DNA from: Acinetobacter sp. CS-2
GTDB taxonomy: Bacteria; Pseudomonadota; Gammaproteobacteria; Pseudomonadales; Moraxellaceae
DNA: 64,000 nt
Direction of reading: 5' to 3'
Assembly (NCBI RefSeq): GCF_016599715.1
Contig: NZ_CP067019.1
Coordinates: 2,976,001 to 3,040,000 of the forward strand
Shown: positions 53,022-61,343 of the stretch, piece after piece
Numbering within the stretch: position 1 is the stretch's first letter
Layout: each line of letters starts with the position of its first letter
Translations under genes and position numbers: made by a program
Notes under the pieces: model-generated
What the model saw: only the letters and a program-made list of their open reading frames with translations
Told to the model about the DNA's origin: nothing
The model's database searches: none

Positions 53022-53630
53022 ATGAATATGATTAAAACTGCTATCACTATCGCTGTAGTTGCAGGTACAACCTCTGCTATGGCTGCTACTGCTGTAGAAA
53101 CCACGCCAGCTGCCAAGGTTGCCGCATTAAAAGCACAAGTAAAAGCAGACACCATTCAAACCGCAAGCACTGTTAAAGCAGCAGCTGCTACAACAAAAGA
53201 AAATGTTGAGCTTAAAAGCAAAACTGCTGCACATAAAACTGTCGCTGCCAAAAATGCAACTGTAGCCAAAACAGCTAAGCTAAAAGATGCCACTGTTGCT
53301 AAAACCGTAGTAGCAAAAGAAAAAGCTGTCGTTGCCACTCAAACTGCCGCTCACAAAACAGAAGCCGCTAAAGATGCCGCTGTAGCTAAAACTGTAGCAA
53401 CTAAAGACGCAGCTGTAGCAAAAGCGGTGGAAGCGAAAGACGCAACTGTTGCTAAAACTGTTCAAGTAACAGATGCCACTGCTGCTAAAACTGTCGCTGC
53501 AAAAGATGCAACTGTAGCCAAAACAGCTGAAGTAAAAGAAAGCGTTGCTGAAAAAGCAGATGCTGCTAAAACTGAAGTCAAAGCTGAGAAAAAAGGCTTC
53601 TTCTCTTGGTTTAAAAAATCTGCGGCTTAA
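53022..53630 (+). CDS. Secreted LEA-like protein of 11-residue Ala/Lys/Thr/Val repeats
   Basis: 202 residues. A signal peptide (1-21, ending TSAMA) precedes a chain made almost only of Ala, Lys, Thr, Val, Asp and Glu. From about residue 78 an 11-residue unit of the form AKTVxxKDATV recurs about ten times (for example AKTVATKDAAV, AKAVEAKDATV, AKTVAAKDATV). The end is KKGFFSWFKKSAA. Eleven-residue amphipathic repeats are the mark of group-3 LEA proteins and bacterial hydrophilins. A periplasmic, possibly desiccation- or stress-related helix is inferred. No enzymatic motif. Confidence 0.75.
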   Translation: MNMIKTAITIAVVAGTTSAMAATAVETTPAAKVAALKAQVKADTIQTASTVKAAAATTKENVELKSKTAAHKTVAAKNATVAKTAKLKDATVAKTVVAKEKAVVATQTAAHKTEAAKDAAVAKTVATKDAAVAKAVEAKDATVAKTVQVTDATAAKTVAAKDATVAKTAEVKESVAEKADAAKTEVKAEKKGFFSWFKKSAA

Positions 53631-53653
53631 TCTGCATCGCGCATTTTAACCGT

Positions 53654-53685
53654 AAAAAGGATGCCATTCATGAGCATCCTTTTTT
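53654..53685 (+). terminator. Terminator of the repeat protein gene
   Basis: AAAAAGGATGC, loop cattcatga, GCATCCTTTTT. Confidence 0.88.
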
Positions 53686-53724
53686 AGTTAGCGTGAAAAA
53701 GATGGTGATCCACATACTGCCCAA

Positions 53725-54255
53725 CTAGCGAATAGCATTATTCGGTGTATTGGTTCGCTGTTGTTGCAACTGTCTGATGATGTCATTTTGTGAGGTATTT
53801 TCCAGAATACCCAAGGAAAGTTGCTCTCTAGCGATTTGTACATTGACTGCTCTACGGTCTATCCCAAAAGGTGCAAGAATAATATACAGACCTTCTCGTG
53901 GATCAGGTGACTGCAAACCGCGGGCAATCGCCAGAACATATTGCTGCAATACCCATGGCAAGCTGTTGATGTCTGGCATAGGTGCTTCAGGAACTAGATC
54001 GATGGTCATCAACATAGTGGGGTCAACCACAAAATTTTGTGTATCTAGCTGGATCTGCATAATTCTATGTTGCAAAACTCGCTCTCTTTGAGGATCTTCA
54101 CGATATTCAATAACTCGCGTGGTTTCAGCGCTTAACTTGGAGTCTGTTAAGGGGATTAATCCGGTAGTATCCGTTATATCGGCAAAAGCAGAGGAAATAG
54201 AAAAGCTTGCGGTAATCATGACAATTGCGCAGGATAAATTTTTTAGCAGCTTCAT
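53725..54255 (-). CDS. Secreted protein, paralog of the IS-disrupted gene at 57250
   Basis: 176 residues from the ATG at 54255 (MKLLKNLSCAIVMITASFS), where a signal peptide ending SAFA begins. An upstream start would put 13 residues before the signal. A core near residues 105-145 (LQQYVLAIARGLQ, PREGLYIILAPFGIDR) is shared with the gene at 56717-57250. The C-terminus is Gln/Asn-rich. Family not recognised, no catalytic motif seen. Periplasmic location inferred. Confidence 0.75.
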   Translation of the reverse strand: MKLLKNLSCAIVMITASFSISSAFADITDTTGLIPLTDSKLSAETTRVIEYREDPQRERVLQHRIMQIQLDTQNFVVDPTMLMTIDLVPEAPMPDINSLPWVLQQYVLAIARGLQSPDPREGLYIILAPFGIDRRAVNVQIAREQLSLGILENTSQNDIIRQLQQQRTNTPNNAIR

Positions 54256-54526
54256 GGCAGTTCTACTCAACAATGAATTGAAGTAAATAAACAACCGTCG
54301 ACAGCTATAATTGTATAGTTTATGCGCTTTTCAGCCACTTGCCCCGGACCAGTGGTCTTGCAAGACATTCTAACTTTCGTTAAAAAACCGGTTCATTTCA
54401 CCTACTGAAAAAACATCAAATCTGCGTCTATAAAAAAGTGCTGTGCTGAACCATGTTTCTATAAATCAGATTTTTATCTTCTCCTGCTTAGGCTGCCCTG
54501 CTGACATAAAAATTCCGTCATAATCT

Positions 54527-55261
54527 TTATTTTTCTCGCATTCCGACGCGCAAAAGTACAGGAAATGTTACATCTAAGTATTCTGGTCCTGCTTGCAAAA
54601 CCTCTGAAATCGGCTGCAGCGGGTCATCCGTGTTGTGGTCGTGATAATGCTTGAGCGCCGACCAGGTGTTTAAATAACTGATCAGCTGCTGCGGAGTCCA
54701 TCGATATTCCAGGCGCAGCTCTGGAACTGCCTGCTCATAAAAAAGAAACGGAATGGTTTGATACAGCTCATCAATATAACGGCGTTCACGATCCCAATAC
54801 TCTTTTAAGGTTTCAGCATACAGCTGCTGAACCAAGGCATTGATTGCCGCATCCTGAACCTGAATGAGACCATAGCCAATAACCGCCAGCACCCCTTGAG
54901 GTTTAAGCACCCGTTTGACTTCTTTATAGAATGCATCGAAATCAAACCAGTGAATCGCTTGTGCCACCGTCACCAAATCGACGGAGTGCTCCGGAATCGT
55001 GGTCTGCTCTGCCACCTGTAGCTGATAGCTGACATTTTCAAAATAAGGGGCCTGCTGTAATTGCGCTGCGCTAATATCAGTCGCCACCACATGCTCGAAA
55101 TACGGTGCCAGAAGCTGGGTAAACTGCCCCGAACCGGCACCACAATCCCAGGCAAAAGTTCGTTCAGGTACATGCTTTAAAATTTCCTGGACAATTTCTG
55201 CAGAATAAGCCGGACGGGCCTGTTTATAGCGCAAGCTGTCATCAGAAAACAGATCTTTCAT
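54527..55261 (-). CDS. Class I SAM-dependent methyltransferase
   Basis: 244 residues. Motif I is AWDCGAGSGQFTQLL (37-51), with the acidic post-motif TDISAAQLQQ, then VDLVTVAQAIHWFDFDAFYK near 105 typical of the Methyltransf_11 group (proteins with AIHWFD, similar to yeast Crg1 and trans-aconitate-methyltransferase relatives). The substrate is unknown. No neighbouring biosynthetic genes. Confidence 0.88.
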   Translation of the reverse strand: MKDLFSDDSLRYKQARPAYSAEIVQEILKHVPERTFAWDCGAGSGQFTQLLAPYFEHVVATDISAAQLQQAPYFENVSYQLQVAEQTTIPEHSVDLVTVAQAIHWFDFDAFYKEVKRVLKPQGVLAVIGYGLIQVQDAAINALVQQLYAETLKEYWDRERRYIDELYQTIPFLFYEQAVPELRLEYRWTPQQLISYLNTWSALKHYHDHNTDDPLQPISEVLQAGPEYLDVTFPVLLRVGMREK

Positions 55262-55288
55262 TTAACGATGCTCATAATATTTATAAAT

Positions 55289-55625
55289 TTAATCAATGAC
55301 CTGATCAATCCTAAAACTGGTCTGGGCAATGAGCACCCGCTGATTATTCAATTGATAATATTTAACATCGTATGGAACCAATTTCCAGCTCTGGGCAGGA
55401 TTAAAACTGACACGGCGATTCCCGACTGGCTGAGCATGTAACGGAGTAATGATCTCTGAAGAACATGACTAGCTCACAGGCTGAAAACAGCCCCAATTTT
55501 CAACTGCGCAGGCATTTGCCACTTTCTCGCGGCGGCAAATATAGGCTTCGCTGGCAAAGCTAAGGATTTTTTCAAAAGAAAAATGATTACTTTTTCGGTG
55601 TCGGTAGCTCAGGTACAGAAAAATT
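55289..55625 (-). pseudogene. Decayed gene remnant with in-frame amber codon
   Basis: On the minus strand one frame reads with protein-like composition from about 55625 to TAA at 55289, broken only by TAG at 55469-55471. The part after the TAG (WKLVPYDVKYYQLNNQRVLI, ending IDQVID) looks like the C-terminal end of a real protein. The part before contains SFASEAYICRREKVANAC. No ATG lies in the frame. It is likely a remnant. It overlaps the former tail of the IS-disrupted gene, so parts may be spurious. Confidence 0.4.
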
Positions 55626-55632
55626 ATTTATA

Positions 55633-56733
55633 TAGGACTTACGCAGTATTATTTATAGATTCTCTGTGGTAGCAGATGATTTTTATCGAGAATAAAGTCA
55701 TCAATGAAGTTTTTGATCATTGGTCTAAATAATTTCTTCTGCCAACGATATACATTTTCAAAGATCCGCTCAAACTGGTTCTTTTGTATCTCGACGTAGG
55801 CCATCAAGGCTGAAAAAATATGATTCAAAATCAGTTTAGATCGTCTTACTTGAAACTTTTCAATATGACAAACCTGTTTAATCACCCGGTGATATTGTTC
55901 TATTTTCCAATGACTTGAATGTAATTCATGAAAACTCTCAAAGGACAATAAATCATCTTCATCTTGATGCACAATATAAAACCTCTGCTGTTCTTTTAAC
56001 TGAGTCTTAAATAATTGTACAAAGCCAAAATCTTTGAGCCAGACCACTTGACCCTGATGGAAATTTGGCAATAAACGCAGTTGAAACCATTGTCCTTTTT
56101 CTGGGGAAACCTTACGGTTACAGTCGATACCAAACATAAATCGAATACCATATTTTCTTATGGTTTTTAGATTTCCAGTCGATGAATACCAACTATCACC
56201 TGTAATAAATTGAATCTTTGCACCCCAACTGAGTACTTCACTTAACATATCCATAAAGTAATCATTCTTGGTTTTACTTTCAGATTTGTCATAAATTCGG
56301 AAATTAATTGGAATATTTTGACCATTTTGATCTGTCGCATACAAGGTAATGAGATTAATACCCTTGACGGATCGGTGGTGTTTGCCTGACCAAAAATAGC
56401 TAACTAAGTCCATATGCTGACTATACGGTTTATCTAAAACAGTATCATCAATACTGACTATAAGTTTATTATTATCAATATGTTGAATTGCTTCTTGATA
56501 TAGGTCGTGAGGTGTGTAGTCTTCACGCTCTAGAAAGCGATTTACACTATCATGCGAGATGTTATAAGTCTCGGCAAGTTGTGTGCAGCTAATAGAGTTC
56601 GGTTCTGTCATGAGAAAGCCCATATAAATGGGTAGAGTACAAGTTGCTGTAGAAGCATTTTTAATTCGTCTGATCACAGATACTTTATAAAGTATTTTAA
56701 TACTTTTTTGAATCCGTCAATGCGTAAGTCCTA
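55633..56733 (-). mobile_element. ISAba11-like insertion sequence (IS701 family), 1101 bp
   Basis: Perfect 13-bp terminal inverted repeats TAGGACTTACGCA (55633-55645; complement at 56721-56733) enclose one transposase gene. The flanks are identical 5-bp TTATA (55628-55632 and 56734-56738), a target duplication. Length 1101 bp, 13-bp ends and 5-bp duplication agree with what I recall of ISAba11. The intact duplication and ends indicate a recent insertion. Confidence 0.9.
55649..56677 (-). CDS. IS701-family transposase
   Basis: 342 residues with a GTG start. DDE motif parts are visible: IVSIDDTVLDK (Asp), QFITGDSWYSS (Asp), and HSSHWKIEQYHRVIKQ (Glu). The N-terminal part with MTEPNSISCTQLAETYNISH is the DNA-binding region. 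It appears intact, so the element may be active. Confidence 0.9.
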   Translation of the reverse strand: MIRRIKNASTATCTLPIYMGFLMTEPNSISCTQLAETYNISHDSVNRFLEREDYTPHDLYQEAIQHIDNNKLIVSIDDTVLDKPYSQHMDLVSYFWSGKHHRSVKGINLITLYATDQNGQNIPINFRIYDKSESKTKNDYFMDMLSEVLSWGAKIQFITGDSWYSSTGNLKTIRKYGIRFMFGIDCNRKVSPEKGQWFQLRLLPNFHQGQVVWLKDFGFVQLFKTQLKEQQRFYIVHQDEDDLLSFESFHELHSSHWKIEQYHRVIKQVCHIEKFQVRRSKLILNHIFSALMAYVEIQKNQFERIFENVYRWQKKLFRPMIKNFIDDFILDKNHLLPQRIYK

Positions 56734-57250
56734 TTATAGAATGTTCAATCGTACCAATGCTGACATTTTTCAGGTCGAGCTGTATATGCATATCACGATC
56801 GATGGGCTGCATACTGTTGCTATTGCTACGATCAATATGCTGCATACTGTTGCTACGGTTTATACCAAAGGGTTGCAACATAATATACAAGCCTTGTGTA
56901 GGATCACTCGACTGTAAACCCTGAGCAATACTCAATACATACTGTTGTAGAAAGGGCGATAACGAATTTAGGTCGGGTTGTGCTTGTAAGGGCTGAATTT
57001 CCAGATTGGCAACCACATGGCTGTCGATCATAAAGTTTTGTGCTTCACGTGAATTACGAATAACTTGATGCTGTAAAGCACGGAGATTTTTTTCATCATT
57101 CTGATACGGCACAATCCCGGTTTCTGTACGTAACTCTGGCTCGGCCAGTACGTGCAGGGTGGGTAAGGTCACCGCGTCATCCGCGTGGACCATCATGCTC
57201 CATGGACAGCCCAATATCAGCAGCAAAGGATATATTTTTATAAATTTCAT
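56717..57250 (-). pseudogene. Secreted protein gene with tail replaced by the IS
   Basis: 178 codons from ATG at 57250 (GAGG seven bases upstream), with a signal peptide ending MVHA. The core LQQYVLSIAQGLQ then GLYIMLQPFGINR matches the paralog at 53725-54255. The last residues IGLTH and the stop come from the IS. If the IS and one TTATA copy are removed, the frame continues through 55632-55587 and ends VPELPTPKK-stop, so the insertion cost the last 13 residues. Residues about 130-155 contain an imperfect tandem repeat (RSNSMQHID, RSNSNSMQPID). The product may still be partly functional. Confidence 0.8.
56795..56854. repeat. Imperfect 33-bp tandem duplication inside the disrupted gene
   Basis: Two units sharing CTGCATACTGTTGCTA, with period 33 bp, in frame (11 residues). 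It encodes the doubled RSN-SMQ-ID motif. Confidence 0.75.
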
Positions 57251-57485
57251 AAACTTGCCTCGCAACGTAATTTCAGGACAATGCAGTTTTACACCATGCA
57301 AGAAAAAAATTTTTCACTGCAACCGTATACGTTTTATAGCCTACCTGAAAATCAATTTTGGCTCACCTTGACTCGGATAAACGGTCTTTTTCACTTTCTT
57401 AAATCTATTATGGGTATGCAATTTTTCTTGGAATTTTAATGCGCTTTGCATGTAATTATAATTCTCTATGACCAACCTAGAGGCG

Positions 57486-57519
57486 AAAAAAAACCTCAAA
57501 CAGTGTTTGAGGTTTTTTT
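57486..57519 (-). terminator. Terminator of first tRNA-Phe
   Basis: AAAAACCTCAAAC, loop agt, GTTTGAGGTTTTTTT. It lies just past the 3' end of the minus-strand tRNA. Confidence 0.9.
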
Positions 57520-57524
57520 GAATA

Positions 57525-57600
57525 TGGTGGCGAGACCCAGGATCGAACTGGGGACACACGGATTTTCAATCCGTTGCTCTACCTACTGAGCTATCACGCC
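57525..57600 (-). tRNA. tRNA-Phe (anticodon GAA), copy 1
   Basis: 76 nt with encoded CCA and anticodon loop TTGAAAA. The acceptor stem GGCGTGA/TCTCGCC has a U-U mismatch at 5-68. Identical to copy 2. Confidence 0.96.
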
Positions 57601-57681
57601 GATGCGGTGTATTAAGCCGTATCTGTTCTCAATAGTCAATATAATTCATGACATTTTTATTTAATCGAATATTTTTTACCC

Positions 57682-57710
57682 AAAAAAAATCCCTGATGGG
57701 ATCAGGGATT
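57682..57710 (-). terminator. Terminator of second tRNA-Phe
   Basis: On the minus strand AATCCCTGAT, CCC loop region, ATCAGGGATT then eight Ts. It separates the two tRNA-Phe units. Confidence 0.88.
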
Positions 57711-57735
57711 GAAATCTTGAAATAGATTTTAAATA

Positions 57736-57811
57736 TGGTGGCGAGACCCAGGATCGAACTGGGGACACACGGATTTTCAATCCGTTGCTCTACCTACTGA
57801 GCTATCACGCC
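57736..57811 (-). tRNA. tRNA-Phe (anticodon GAA), copy 2
   Basis: 76 nt, same sequence as copy 1 including the U-U mismatch in the acceptor stem. It has its own terminator, so the two are probably independent units. Confidence 0.96.
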
Positions 57812-57964
57812 GATGTCGCGTATTAAACAGTTTAAGTGTTTTTCAGTCAAGCAGGTTTTTAGCTTTTTCAAGCAAGTGCTTACTTTTAAGGCAAATTGAT
57901 GTTTATTTGCTTATTTTTTATTTAAAATTCAATGGATCATCTAAGCCAGCATTATTTTCAGGCA

Positions 57965-57993
57965 TAAAAAAACAGCACCATGGCTGCTTTTTT
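57965..57993 (-). terminator. Terminator of the GNAT gene
   Basis: On the minus strand GCAGCC-atg-GTGCTG then seven Ts, just past the GNAT stop. The stem has a mismatch. Confidence 0.6.
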
Positions 57994-58006
57994 ATTTTTA
58001 TCAGGC

Positions 58007-58384
58007 TTAAATTTTTTCCAGATGTGCCAGACAGCGATGAATGGCTCCACAGCCCGGTTCAAACCTCTTCACGCCTTTTTCTTCTTCCATTCGGCACACT
58101 TCACTGACCAGTCGTTCTGCGACTCCACGTCCACGGTTAGCTGGATGGACCACAATATTTTCCAGCGTCCGGCTTTCCCCCTGCCCGGTACACCAAATTG
58201 CCCCAATCAGTTTAGTATTAAATTCTGCTGTGTAAACTAAGGTATACTGAGCCAAGTTTTGCTCTAGTTGTTCAATGGCATCCTGCCCATCCCCAAATTC
58301 CGGGCTGGTGTCATACAGTCGCTCAAGCTGGCTGCGCACTTCGTCATTTTCTAGTGAAGTATAAGCATGTACGGTAATAGGCAT
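58007..58384 (-). CDS. GNAT-family N-acetyltransferase
   Basis: 125 residues. Acetyl-CoA-binding motif A is IVVHPANRGRGVAERLVSEV (75-94), preceded by the beta strands LIGAIWCTGQGESRTLENI. The acceptor is unknown. A short PanZ/PanM-like length and form is possible, but that is not established. Divergent from hisB. Confidence 0.85.
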   Translation of the reverse strand: MPITVHAYTSLENDEVRSQLERLYDTSPEFGDGQDAIEQLEQNLAQYTLVYTAEFNTKLIGAIWCTGQGESRTLENIVVHPANRGRGVAERLVSEVCRMEEEKGVKRFEPGCGAIHRCLAHLEKI

Positions 58385-58472
58385 TGATTAACCCTCCTGA
58401 GCAATCTAATATGCGATAATTTCGTCATCGCGAAAAAAACATTTTACATCATCGTTTTTGAGGAACGTGTCT

Positions 58473-59066
58473 ATGACGCAACGTATCAGTGAAGTGGTAA
58501 GAAACACTAACGAAACCAAAATCCGAGTTCGTGTGAATCTTGATGGTACAGGTCAAGGCACTCTCAATACAGGTGTTCCATTTTTAGATCATATGATTGA
58601 TCAAATCAAGCGACACGGCTTATTTGACATTGATATTCATTGTGATGGTGACCTGGAAATTGATGACCATCACACCGTAGAAGACTGTGGTATCACTCTA
58701 GGTCAGGCATTTGCCCAAGCCCTGGGTGATAAAAAAGGCCTACGTCGTTATGGTCACTTCTATGCCCCACTGGATGAATCTTTAAGCCGTGTTGTGGTTG
58801 ATTTATCTGGTCGTCCGGGCTTGTGGATGGATATTCCATTCACTCGCGCACGTATTGGCAGCTTTGATGTTGATCTATTCTCTGAATTTTTTCAAGGTTT
58901 TGTGAATCACGCCTTAATGACCCTGCACATTGATAACCTGAAAGGCAAAAACAGCCATCACCAGATCGAAAGCGTATTTAAAGCATTTGCCCGCGCACTC
59001 CGTATGGCCTGTGAAGTCGATCCACGTGCAGAAAATACTGTTGCTTCAACCAAAGGTACTTTGTAA
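58473..59066 (+). CDS. hisB: Imidazoleglycerol-phosphate dehydratase
   Basis: 197 residues from the ATG at 58473, which follows GAGGAA. Monofunctional (no phosphatase part). Manganese-binding motifs are [11 protein letters not shown] near 65 and [19 protein letters not shown] near 165. Sixth step of histidine synthesis. Its stop overlaps the hisH start (TAATG). Confidence 0.97.
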   Translation: MTQRISEVVRNTNETKIRVRVNLDGTGQGTLNTGVPFLDHMIDQIKRHGLFDIDIHCDGDLEIDDHHTVEDCGITLGQAFAQALGDKKGLRRYGHFYAPLDESLSRVVVDLSGRPGLWMDIPFTRARIGSFDVDLFSEFFQGFVNHALMTLHIDNLKGKNSHHQIESVFKAFARALRMACEVDPRAENTVASTKGTL

Positions 59067-59683
59067 TGACCCGTATTGCCCTTCTTGACTATGGTATGGG
59101 AAATTTACACTCCGCAGCCAAAGCCCTGGAACATGTCGGCGCAACTGTAGATGTTACCAATGATCCCAAACTGATTGCCCAAGCCGATAAAATCGTCTTT
59201 CCGGGTGTCGGTGCCATGCGTGACTGTATGCAAGGCATGCATGAAGCAGGTATTGATGAAGTGGTACGCCATGCCGTATTCAATAAGCCTGTGCTGGCGA
59301 TCTGTGTCGGCATGCAAGCCTTAATGCAACACTCGGAAGAAAATGGCGGTTCAGATGCGCTAGGTATTTTTGCCGGTGAAGTAAAGCGTTTCCCGGATAT
59401 GGCCGGTTTAAAAGTGCCACACATGGGCTGGAACCAGGTGCATCAGGCAGACCCAAGCCATCCAATGTGGAAAGACATTGAACAGGATGCGCGTTTCTAT
59501 TTCGTGCATAGTTTCTATGTTGAACCTGAAGACAAGAGCATTGTGGCAGCCACCTGTGACTATGGTTTAGAGTTCTGTACGGCGCTGCATAAAGAAAACC
59601 TGTTCGCTACCCAGTTCCATCCGGAAAAGAGTCATACTGCCGGTTTGCAGTTACTGAAAAACTTTGTGGAATGGGATATCTAA
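59066..59683 (+). CDS. hisH: Imidazole glycerol phosphate synthase subunit HisH
   Basis: A 205-residue class I glutaminase that supplies ammonia to HisF. Nucleophile Cys in [13 protein letters not shown] (the family usually has G in CxGMQ; here CVGMQ), and the His-Glu pair in [10 protein letters not shown]. Start [20 protein letters not shown] is typical. hisF is not in the window. Confidence 0.96.
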   Translation: MTRIALLDYGMGNLHSAAKALEHVGATVDVTNDPKLIAQADKIVFPGVGAMRDCMQGMHEAGIDEVVRHAVFNKPVLAICVGMQALMQHSEENGGSDALGIFAGEVKRFPDMAGLKVPHMGWNQVHQADPSHPMWKDIEQDARFYFVHSFYVEPEDKSIVAATCDYGLEFCTALHKENLFATQFHPEKSHTAGLQLLKNFVEWDI

Positions 59684-59702
59684 GGCTCTTCCAACTTATT
59701 TT

Positions 59703-59730
59703 AAAAAGCTCACTTCGGTGGGCTTTTATT
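59703..59730 (+). terminator. Terminator after hisH
   Basis: AAAAGCTCAC, UUCG tetraloop, GTGGGCTTTT. Confidence 0.85.
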
Positions 59731-59788
59731 TTGCCTAAACTCGGAAAAACCATTAAGCTGATTTCAGACCAGTTAGCTATTGATGATT

Positions 59789-60466
59789 ATGGAAGAGCCG
59801 CTACTTCAAACCCTGCCCAGCAAAGAACAGATTCAGGCCTTCCCTCCATTTAAAAACCTTCCGATGCAACAGATTCAGGTGATTAACAACCTGGAACAAT
59901 GTCATGCTTTGGAAGCAGAATTAACACACTGCGCAGTACTTGGTTTCGATTCTGAATCCAAGCCCACATTTAGAGTCGGTGAAGTTTCCACGGGGCCACA
60001 TCTGATTCAATTGGCGACCTTAGACAAAGCCTATCTGTTCCAAATGAATGATGAGATTTGGGAATTTTTAAAGCCGATTTTTGCCAGCCGTGACCAGATT
60101 AAAGTTGGCTTTGGCTTAAAAAATGATGCCCATCTATTCCGTAAAAAAGGTATTGAACTAAACAGTGTGATTGAACTGTCGAAATGCTTTTCTGCTTTTG
60201 GCTTTACCAATCCAATGGGACTGAAAAATGCCATGGCACTTCTATTTCAGGTGAACTTTCCCAAAAGTAAAAAAACCAGCACCTCGAACTGGGCACGTAA
60301 AACGCTGACTCCTCAGCAGATTGACTATGCGGCTGCCGATGCCTATGCCCCGGTTTTAGTGTTTGAAGAATTACTGCGCTTAGGCTTGCTGCCCAAACAT
60401 ATTCCCAATACCACATTAAAGTTACGCATTCGCCCCAACAAAATAAAAGCTGCAACTCATGCTTAG
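59789..60466 (+). CDS. RNase D-like 3'-5' exonuclease (DEDDy)
   Basis: About 225 residues from the ATG at 59789. A TTG at 59780 or ATG at 59783 are also possible and none has a clear ribosome-binding site. Exo I is VLGFDSESKPTF, Exo II includes VGFGLKNDAHLF, Exo III is DYAAADAYA with the Tyr of the DEDDy class. It lacks the HRDC domains of full RNase D, so it resembles short exonucleases of the WRN/RNase D group. It lies between hisH and hisA on the same strand. Confidence 0.85.
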   Translation: MEEPLLQTLPSKEQIQAFPPFKNLPMQQIQVINNLEQCHALEAELTHCAVLGFDSESKPTFRVGEVSTGPHLIQLATLDKAYLFQMNDEIWEFLKPIFASRDQIKVGFGLKNDAHLFRKKGIELNSVIELSKCFSAFGFTNPMGLKNAMALLFQVNFPKSKKTSTSNWARKTLTPQQIDYAAADAYAPVLVFEELLRLGLLPKHIPNTTLKLRIRPNKIKAATHA

Positions 60467-60533
60467 AGATTTGCCAATACTTTGCTAAGATGGAACACAA
60501 TGAATTCAATAAGATTGGGCAAGGAGCGAAAGC

Positions 60534-61265
60534 ATGCTGATCATCCCTGCAATTGACCTGAAAGATGGCAAATGTGTCCGTTTAAAACAAGGCCGTATGG
60601 AAGACGATACCGTATTCTCTGACGATCCGGTTGCAACTGCACAGCATTGGGTCAATGAAGGCGCACGTCGCTTGCATTTGGTGGATTTAAACGGCGCTTT
60701 CGCAGGTACACCGATTCATAAACCTGTGGTTGAAGCCATTGCCAAAGCACAACCAGAGCTGCCAATTCAAATTGGTGGTGGTATCCGTTCACTGGAAACC
60801 ATTGAACATTATCTGGATGCCGGTGTGTCTTTTGTGATTATCGGGACCAAAGCAGTTCAAAATCCTGAGTTTGTGGAAGAAGCATGCAAGAAATTTGCCG
60901 GCCACATCATTGTCGGTATCGATGCCATGAATGGCATGGTGGCAACCGATGGCTGGGCCAATGTCACAGATGTAAAAGCGACTGACCTTGCAAAACGTTT
61001 TGCTGATGCTGGCGTATCAAGCATTGTCTATACCGACATTGCACGTGACGGTATGATGCAGGGTGTAAACATCGAGCAAACTGTTAACTTGGCGACTTAT
61101 TCAGGTCTTCCTGTGATTGCCTCTGGTGGTGTGACCAATCTGGATGATGTCCGTAACTTGAAAGGCCAGCCGGGCATTTTAGGTGCCATTACCGGTCGCG
61201 CCATTTACGAAGGCACACTGAACCTTCGTGAAGCGCAATTACTGTTAGATGAACAATCACTTTAA
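60534..61265 (+). CDS. hisA: Phosphoribosylformimino-5-aminoimidazole carboxamide ribotide isomerase
   Basis: A 243-residue TIM barrel. [17 protein letters not shown] (catalytic Asp8), [19 protein letters not shown] near 80, [15 protein letters not shown] near 165 (Asp), [15 protein letters not shown] near 200. Fourth step of histidine synthesis. AAGGAG precedes the ATG. Confidence 0.97.
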   Translation: MLIIPAIDLKDGKCVRLKQGRMEDDTVFSDDPVATAQHWVNEGARRLHLVDLNGAFAGTPIHKPVVEAIAKAQPELPIQIGGGIRSLETIEHYLDAGVSFVIIGTKAVQNPEFVEEACKKFAGHIIVGIDAMNGMVATDGWANVTDVKATDLAKRFADAGVSSIVYTDIARDGMMQGVNIEQTVNLATYSGLPVIASGGVTNLDDVRNLKGQPGILGAITGRAIYEGTLNLREAQLLLDEQSL

Positions 61266-61283
61266 TTCCGTGATGTATCTCCA

Positions 61284-61307
61284 AGAGGTCTTCGGACCTC
61301 TTTTTTA
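61284..61307 (+). terminator. Terminator of hisA
   Basis: AGAGGTC, UUCG tetraloop, GACCTCT, T-run. Confidence 0.9.
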
Positions 61308-61343
61308 TTTCTGATATTTTTAAAAATCACTTCCTGTGTAAGC

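Noticed and set aside
59105..59465. Antisense open frames in hisH
   Set aside because: They are shadows of hisH without initiation signals.
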